Shown one piece after another: positions 59,931-64,000 of a stretch of 64,000 bases of DNA. Every line of letters begins with the position of its first letter. Position 1 is the stretch's first letter. The translations under genes were made by a program, and so were the position numbers. Below the pieces are notes generated by a model, which was given only the letters and a program-made list of their open reading frames with translations, made no database searches and was not told where the DNA came from. Source of the stretch: Pigmentiphaga sp. NML030171 (GTDB lineage Bacteria > Pseudomonadota > Gammaproteobacteria > Burkholderiales > Burkholderiaceae_B); assembly GCF_002188635.1 (NCBI RefSeq), contig NZ_NINX01000032.1:177933-241932 (forward strand), in the 5' to 3' direction.

Positions 59931-60904
59931 TCCAGCGTCACGCCGGCGCGCTTGATGAAGCCGCTCCACTTCTCGGTGTCCTTGCGGACGAACTCGGCCA
60001 GCTCCTGCGGCGAGCTGGTCGCCAGTTCCGCGCCCTGCTCGGACAGGCGGCGCATGACTTCCGGCGACTGCAGGCTGGCCACCACGGTATCGTGCAGGAC
60101 CTTGACCACCGGCTGGGGAATGCCGGCCGGCCCCATCACCGCGTACCACAGCGAAGCATCGAAGCCCTGCAGGCCCGCCTCGGCCAGCGTGGGCAGCTCG
60201 GGCAGCACCGCCGAGCGCTTGGGCGTGGTCACCCCGATGGCGCGCAGCGCGCCGCTGCGGATGTGGGGCAGCATGGTGGGCAGGCTCTCGAAGGCCATCT
60301 GCACGCGGCCGGCCAGCAGGTCCACCACCGCCGGCGCCGTGCCCTTGTACGGCACGTGCGCGGTCTGCACGCCGGCCAGCTGGTTGAACATCACGCCCGA
60401 CAGGTGCTGGATGGAACCCGCGCCCACCGACGAGAAGTTCAGCTTGTTCGGGTTGGCCTTGGCGTAGGCGATGAGTTCCTTCAGGTTGTGCGCCGGCACC
60501 GAGGGATGGATGACGAGCACGTTGGCCACGGTCGCCACCAGCGTGATGGGCGTGAAGTCCTTGACCGGATCGTAGGTCAGCTTGCTGTAGATGGCCGGGG
60601 CCGTCGCATGCGTGGCGGCGCTGGCCAGCGTCAGGGTGTAGCCGTCGGGCGCTGCCCGCGCGACCTGGGCGGTGCCGATGGTGCCGGTGGCGCCGGGCCG
60701 GTTCTCCACGACCACGGGCTGTCCCAGGCGGCTGGCCAGTTGCTCGGCCAGCGCGCGCGACAGGATGTCGTTGCCGCCGCCCGCGGTCCACGGCGATATC
60801 CACTGGATGGGCTTGGCCGGGTAGGCCTGGGCGCTGGCGCCTTGCCAGCCGAGCAGGCCGGCCGCCAGCAGGATGAAAGCGGATAGTTTCCTTGCAGGAT
60901 TCAT
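59927..60904 (-). CDS. Bug/TctC-family periplasmic receptor
   Basis: A 325-residue receptor: signal peptide ending GASAQ (~26), loop motif WTAGGGND with Asp46, HVPYKGTAPAVVDLLAG and VLPELPTLAEAGLQGFD. ATG 60904 has AAGGAAC upstream; an ATG six codons earlier lies in the stop region of the preceding gene. It is the last gene of a leftward acyl-CoA operon (dehydrogenase-like, acyl-CoA synthetase, isomerase, Bug), so its ligand is probably a carboxylic acid activated by the ligase. Confidence 0.93.
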   Translation of the reverse strand: MNPARKLSAFILLAAGLLGWQGASAQAYPAKPIQWISPWTAGGGNDILSRALAEQLASRLGQPVVVENRPGATGTIGTAQVARAAPDGYTLTLASAATHATAPAIYSKLTYDPVKDFTPITLVATVANVLVIHPSVPAHNLKELIAYAKANPNKLNFSSVGAGSIQHLSGVMFNQLAGVQTAHVPYKGTAPAVVDLLAGRVQMAFESLPTMLPHIRSGALRAIGVTTPKRSAVLPELPTLAEAGLQGFDASLWYAVMGPAGIPQPVVKVLHDTVVASLQSPEVMRRLSEQGAELATSSPQELAEFVRKDTEKWSGFIKRAGVTLD

Positions 60905-60918
60905 GATGGGTTCCTTAG

Positions 60919-61509
60919 TCAAACAAGCGCCCGCCGCACGAAATCCAGGCGATCCTGTCCGAAGAACAGTTCACCGTCGATGACGAAGCTCGGTACGCCG
61001 AATATCCCGTTGGCCAGCGCCTCGCGGGTATGGTCCTCGAACAGGCCGCGGCAGGACGGCCCGCCCCCCTCGGCCACCAGCGCGCGGCCGGGATAGCCGG
61101 CCTCGTCGGCGATCCGGACCAGCGTCTCCGGGTCGGAGATGTCCAGGTCGCGTACCCACACCCCGGCCAGGATGGCCTGCGCCAGCGGCCAAACGGGCAG
61201 CCCCGCGCGCTCGGCGGCCAGGACGGAACATGCCGCCAGCGACTCGTCCACGGGATGATGCCGCGGCTGGTCGTTGATCGGCATGCCCAGGTGCCGCGCC
61301 CAGCGCGTGCGCTCGACGCCGCGGTAGGCCCGGCGCGAGGGATGCAGGCCCGCCAGCGGCGCGCCGCCGGTTTCCCGGAACACGCGCAAGAGGTCGATGG
61401 GGCGATAGACGATACGGGTGTCCGTCTCGGCGGCCAGTTCGTGAAGCCTCGGCCCGGCCAGGTAGACCCAGGGCGACAGCAGCGAGAAATAGAAGGTCAG
61501 GGTCTTCAC
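60919..61509 (-). CDS. DsbA-fold 2-hydroxychromene-2-carboxylate isomerase-like protein
   Basis: A 196-residue thioredoxin/DsbA-fold protein of the kappa-class GST / HCCA isomerase group. FYFSLLSPWVYLAGPRLHEL (~6-25) carries the glutathione-contacting Ser-Pro instead of CxxC; YRPIDLLRVFRETGG and NGIFGVPSFVIDGELFFGQD (~168-187) with the cis-Pro loop follow. HCCA isomerase acts in naphthalene-type ring breakdown with glutathione; here it may isomerise another intermediate. The start is GTG 61509, overlapping the synthetase stop by four bases (GTGA). Confidence 0.88.
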   Translation of the reverse strand: MKTLTFYFSLLSPWVYLAGPRLHELAAETDTRIVYRPIDLLRVFRETGGAPLAGLHPSRRAYRGVERTRWARHLGMPINDQPRHHPVDESLAACSVLAAERAGLPVWPLAQAILAGVWVRDLDISDPETLVRIADEAGYPGRALVAEGGGPSCRGLFEDHTREALANGIFGVPSFVIDGELFFGQDRLDFVRRALV

Positions 61510-63653
61510 GCGTGGCCTCCATCTTCCGGTTCGCGGGTCAGCAGCACGGCGTCGAGCGCCGCGGCGCCGCGGCCGGCCTCGAACACCCGGAAAGGATTGA
61601 TGTCGATGGACGCGATGCGGTCGGCGTGCCGGTGCGCGAATACCGACAGGCGCACGATGGCGCGGACCAGCGCGTCCAGGTCGGCGCGGGGCCGGCCGCG
61701 CGCGCCGTCCAGCAGCGGAAAGGCCTTGAGCTCGCGCACCATCCGCATCGCGCCCTCCGCGTCGACCGGCGCGATGCGCAGCGATACGTCGTCCAGCAAT
61801 TCGGCGTAGATGCCTCCCATCCCGACCATCACCACCGGGCCGAACACGGGATCGCGCTGCACGCCCAGGATCATTTCCACGCCGTCGGGCGCCATGGGCG
61901 CGAGCAGCATGCCGTCGATGCGCGCCCGCGGCGCGGCCTGTGCGACGCGTTCGCGCATGGCGGCCCAGGCCTCGCGCAGCCCCGCCTCGTCGGCGATATC
62001 CAGCGCCACGCCTCCCGCCTCGCTCTTGTGCACGATGTCGGGCGACAGCACCTTGAGCGCCACGGGATAGCCCAGCTCCCACGCGGCCGCGCAGGCCGCG
62101 TCCGGATCGGCCACCGTCCGCTCGGGCAGCACGGGAATCCCCACCCTGGCCAGGACTTCCTTGGCCGCATGCTCGTTGGCCGCCTCCAGCGCGGGGAAAT
62201 GCGGCACGCGCGGCAGGCTGGCCAGGTCGGCCGGCCCGGGGCTGGGACGCGACAGCGCGCGCAGCGCGGACAGCGCCCGGATCGCGCGGGACGCATCCTC
62301 GATCATCAGGTACCCGTGCTCGGCCAGTTCGTCCTGCAGCGCCTGCGGCGCCAGCATGGACAACACCAGGGCCGGCTCGGGGAACTCGCGGCGCAGGTCC
62401 GCGAAGATCTCGGCCAGCGGCTGCTGCAGCGGCGGCGAATACGGCATCGCGGTCAGGAAGAACACCACCGCCTCGTAGCGCCCCTCGCGCAGCATCGTGC
62501 GCAGGAAGCGCCGGAACAGCGCCATGTCGCTCCAGATCTGCGCCGTGCCATCCACCGGATTGCGCACGGCGGCCAGCGGCAGCATGGCGCGCAGTTCATC
62601 CTGCGCCGGCTGCGGCAGCGGCACCATGTCCAGCTTCTCGTGCTCGGCAACGTCGGCCATCAGCACGCCCACGCCCCCCGACACCGTGAATACCCCCACC
62701 CGGCCTTCGGTGATGCGCTTGCCGCTGCCCGCGGCGTAGGCGGCATCGAAGAAGGACTCGATGGAATCGGCGCGATGCACGCCGTACTGGCGGAACAGGC
62801 TGTCGAAGACGCGATCGTTGCCGGCCAGCGCGCCCGTGTGCGACTGCGCCGCCGCCCGGCCCACGTCCGAGCTGCCCGCCTTGACCATGACCACGCGCTT
62901 GCCGCGCTCGCGCGCCAGCGCCAGCGCGTGCACCAGCCGGTCGGGGCTGCGGCAGCCTTCCATGTAGCCCATGATGACGTCGGTCTCGTCGTCGCGCGCG
63001 AAGTGGGCCAGGCAGTCGGCCATCTCGACGTCGCACTCGTTGCCGGTGGTCACCCACGCGCCCAGCGGCAGCCCGCGGCGGCGGGCCATCACCAGCGCCT
63101 GGCCGCCGAACGCGCCGCTCTGGCTGACCAGCGCGGTGCGGCCCAGGCGCGGCAGTCCCAGGTCCACCATGAAGGCGAAGCTGGCGATCATGCCGATGCG
63201 GAAGTTCATCACACCCATGCAGTTCGGGCCGATGATGCGCATGCCGCTCTCGCGCGCCAGCGCCGACAGCCGGGCCTGCATGGCGGCGCCTTCGGGACCG
63301 ACTTCCGCGAAGCCGGCGCTGAACACCGTCATCGCCTTCACCCCGCGGTCGGCGCAGGCCTGCGCGGCCTCCAGCACCGCCGAGGCCGGCAGCGCCACGA
63401 CGGCATGGTCCACGCCCCACGGCAGTTCGGCCACGCTGCGCAGGGCCGGCAGCCCCTGCACCTCGCCGCCCCTCGGATTCACCGGCAACAGGGTCCCGCC
63501 ATAGCCGTGCGCCTTCAGGAACTTGATGGGACGCCCGCCTATCTTCAGCGGATCGGCCGAGGCTCCCAGCACGGCGATCGAGGCCGGGGAGAACAACGGG
63601 TTCAGGGAGCCGGCCGCGTGCTCGCGGACGGGGGATTCAATGCGGTCCAGCAT
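61506..63653 (-). CDS. NDP-forming acyl-CoA synthetase (acetate-CoA ligase family)
   Basis: A 715-residue fusion of the CoA-binding/ligase domains and an ATP-grasp domain, making acyl-CoA from acid, CoA and ATP (giving ADP) or the reverse. LFSPASIAVLGASADPLKIG (~20-39) is the CoA-binding Rossmann start, IIGPNCMGVMN, SQSGAFGGQ, catalytic His272 in QSHTGALAGND, and the ATP-grasp portion from ~515 (VLARVGIPVLPERT, GYPVALKVLSPDIVHKSEAG). ATG 63653 has GGAGGA upstream and lies in the 3' end of the preceding gene (17-base overlap). The substrate is unknown. Confidence 0.93.
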   Translation of the reverse strand: MLDRIESPVREHAAGSLNPLFSPASIAVLGASADPLKIGGRPIKFLKAHGYGGTLLPVNPRGGEVQGLPALRSVAELPWGVDHAVVALPASAVLEAAQACADRGVKAMTVFSAGFAEVGPEGAAMQARLSALARESGMRIIGPNCMGVMNFRIGMIASFAFMVDLGLPRLGRTALVSQSGAFGGQALVMARRRGLPLGAWVTTGNECDVEMADCLAHFARDDETDVIMGYMEGCRSPDRLVHALALARERGKRVVMVKAGSSDVGRAAAQSHTGALAGNDRVFDSLFRQYGVHRADSIESFFDAAYAAGSGKRITEGRVGVFTVSGGVGVLMADVAEHEKLDMVPLPQPAQDELRAMLPLAAVRNPVDGTAQIWSDMALFRRFLRTMLREGRYEAVVFFLTAMPYSPPLQQPLAEIFADLRREFPEPALVLSMLAPQALQDELAEHGYLMIEDASRAIRALSALRALSRPSPGPADLASLPRVPHFPALEAANEHAAKEVLARVGIPVLPERTVADPDAACAAAWELGYPVALKVLSPDIVHKSEAGGVALDIADEAGLREAWAAMRERVAQAAPRARIDGMLLAPMAPDGVEMILGVQRDPVFGPVVMVGMGGIYAELLDDVSLRIAPVDAEGAMRMVRELKAFPLLDGARGRPRADLDALVRAIVRLSVFAHRHADRIASIDINPFRVFEAGRGAAALDAVLLTREPEDGGHA

Positions 63654-64000
63654 GGTGCAGGGGTCCTCCGGACAGGGCGGGAAAGCCACAGTCCTTGACG
63701 GCGATGACATCGATGAATTCGGCGCGGGGCGCCAGGCCCTCGGCCAGGCAGGCGCGCGCGGCCTCTGTCCAGGCGGCATAGGGCGGCACGGGCTCGCCCG
63801 CGGCGCGCAGCCTGCGGGCGATGCGGGCGCGCGTGGCGGCATCGGGCGCATCGGCGGCCTTGGCCAGCGCGCGCTCGGCGAAGAACAGGTGCAGCAGGGC
63901 CCGGGCCTGCGGGCCCGCGGCCAGTTGCGCGAAACGCTCGCGCTCGGCCTCGCAGCCCCGCTCGAAGGGCAAGGCCGGCGCGGCCAGGATCAGGTCGCCG
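63637..64000 (-). CDS. C-terminal part of a crotonase/3-hydroxyacyl-CoA dehydrogenase-like protein, start outside window
   Basis: The frame is open to the window edge; ~121 codons are seen. GDLILAAPALPFERGCEAER at the edge and ALLHLFFAERALAKA resemble the end of a crotonase domain and the linker of FadB/FadJ-type fusions. EGLAPRAEFIDVIAVKDCGF and GGPLHHAG resemble the very end of the second 3-hydroxyacyl-CoA dehydrogenase domain. Only ~40 residues separate these two parts, whereas a full fusion has some 350 residues there, including the NAD-binding domain. The gene thus seems to lack its dehydrogenase core. It is translationally coupled to the acyl-CoA synthetase. Confidence 0.72.
   Translation of the reverse strand, partial: GDLILAAPALPFERGCEAERERFAQLAAGPQARALLHLFFAERALAKAADAPDAATRARIARRLRAAGEPVPPYAAWTEAARACLAEGLAPRAEFIDVIAVKDCGFPALSGGPLHHAGPH

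Overview
This window looks like chromosomal DNA of a high-G+C betaproteobacterium of the Alcaligenaceae (order Burkholderiales), most probably Bordetella or a close relative such as Achromobacter. Evidence: ten periplasmic receptors of the Bug/TctC family (the 'Bordetella uptake gene' expansion), eight LysR-type regulators mostly next to Bug operons, strong C/G preference at third codon positions, and the core cluster metK ... ahcY - small membrane protein - metF. An SAH riboswitch precedes ahcY. No tRNA, rRNA, CRISPR array, prophage or insertion sequence was recognised. Genus assignment is inference from gene content.

Layout. 1-1606: 3' part of a NERD/UvrD-like helicase gene. 1607-2180: gene-free, with two large palindromic elements (A and B). 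2181-10636: a TetR-controlled catabolic locus. Its left operon has two Bug receptors, a CapA-like protein, a racemase-fold protein without its cysteines, a sugar-isomerase-like TIM barrel and an ABM monooxygenase. Its right operon has BKACE, a nitrilase and a cupin; a shared operator-like motif lies before both. 10647-12918: LpxL/HtrB-like acyltransferase and metK. 12926-17798: a mirror-image locus, amidohydrolase-Bug / LysR / Bug-amidohydrolase, with matching operator-like sites on both sides of the regulator. 17815-23846: a decarboxylase-like protein, two Bugs, a 2-hydroxyacid dehydrogenase, a CMD-family protein and LysR. 23862-26369: aldo/keto reductase, DUF1289 protein and a glycosyltransferase behind a Pho-box-like promoter. 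26382-30220: RidA, Bug, RidA, M19 dipeptidase and LysR. 30355-32412: three degenerate proteins (EAL-like, receiver-like, heparinase-N-like). 32417-36072: sulfatase, Bug, LysR. 36130-39044: riboswitch, ahcY, membrane protein, metF. 39045-39320: palindromic element C. 39321-45943: 5-FTHF cyclo-ligase, lytic transglycosylase, NDUFA9-like SDR, cca and an SbmA/YddA-type ABC exporter. 45940-50069: LysR, Bug, class III CoA-transferase and CitE-like lyase. 50104-55821: MidA-like methyltransferase, an unrecognised Tat lipoprotein, folM-like, folB and ttcA. 55818-59930: an ABC importer with a RHH/ParE toxin-antitoxin pair embedded in its operon, then LysR. 59927-64000: Bug, DsbA-fold isomerase, NDP-forming acyl-CoA synthetase and the end of a 3-hydroxyacyl-CoA dehydrogenase-like gene.

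How it fits together. The methyl-cycle genes are split by about 23 kb of accessory catabolic operons, each pairing a receptor with a few enzymes and a local regulator. No TctA/TctB membrane partner is present, so the receptors must use transporters encoded elsewhere or act as sensors. The most unusual items are the palindromic element family in convergent intergenic regions, the Tat lipoprotein, the degenerate EAL/receiver/heparinase trio, and the toxin-antitoxin pair coupled by ATGA overlaps to an ABC importer gene.
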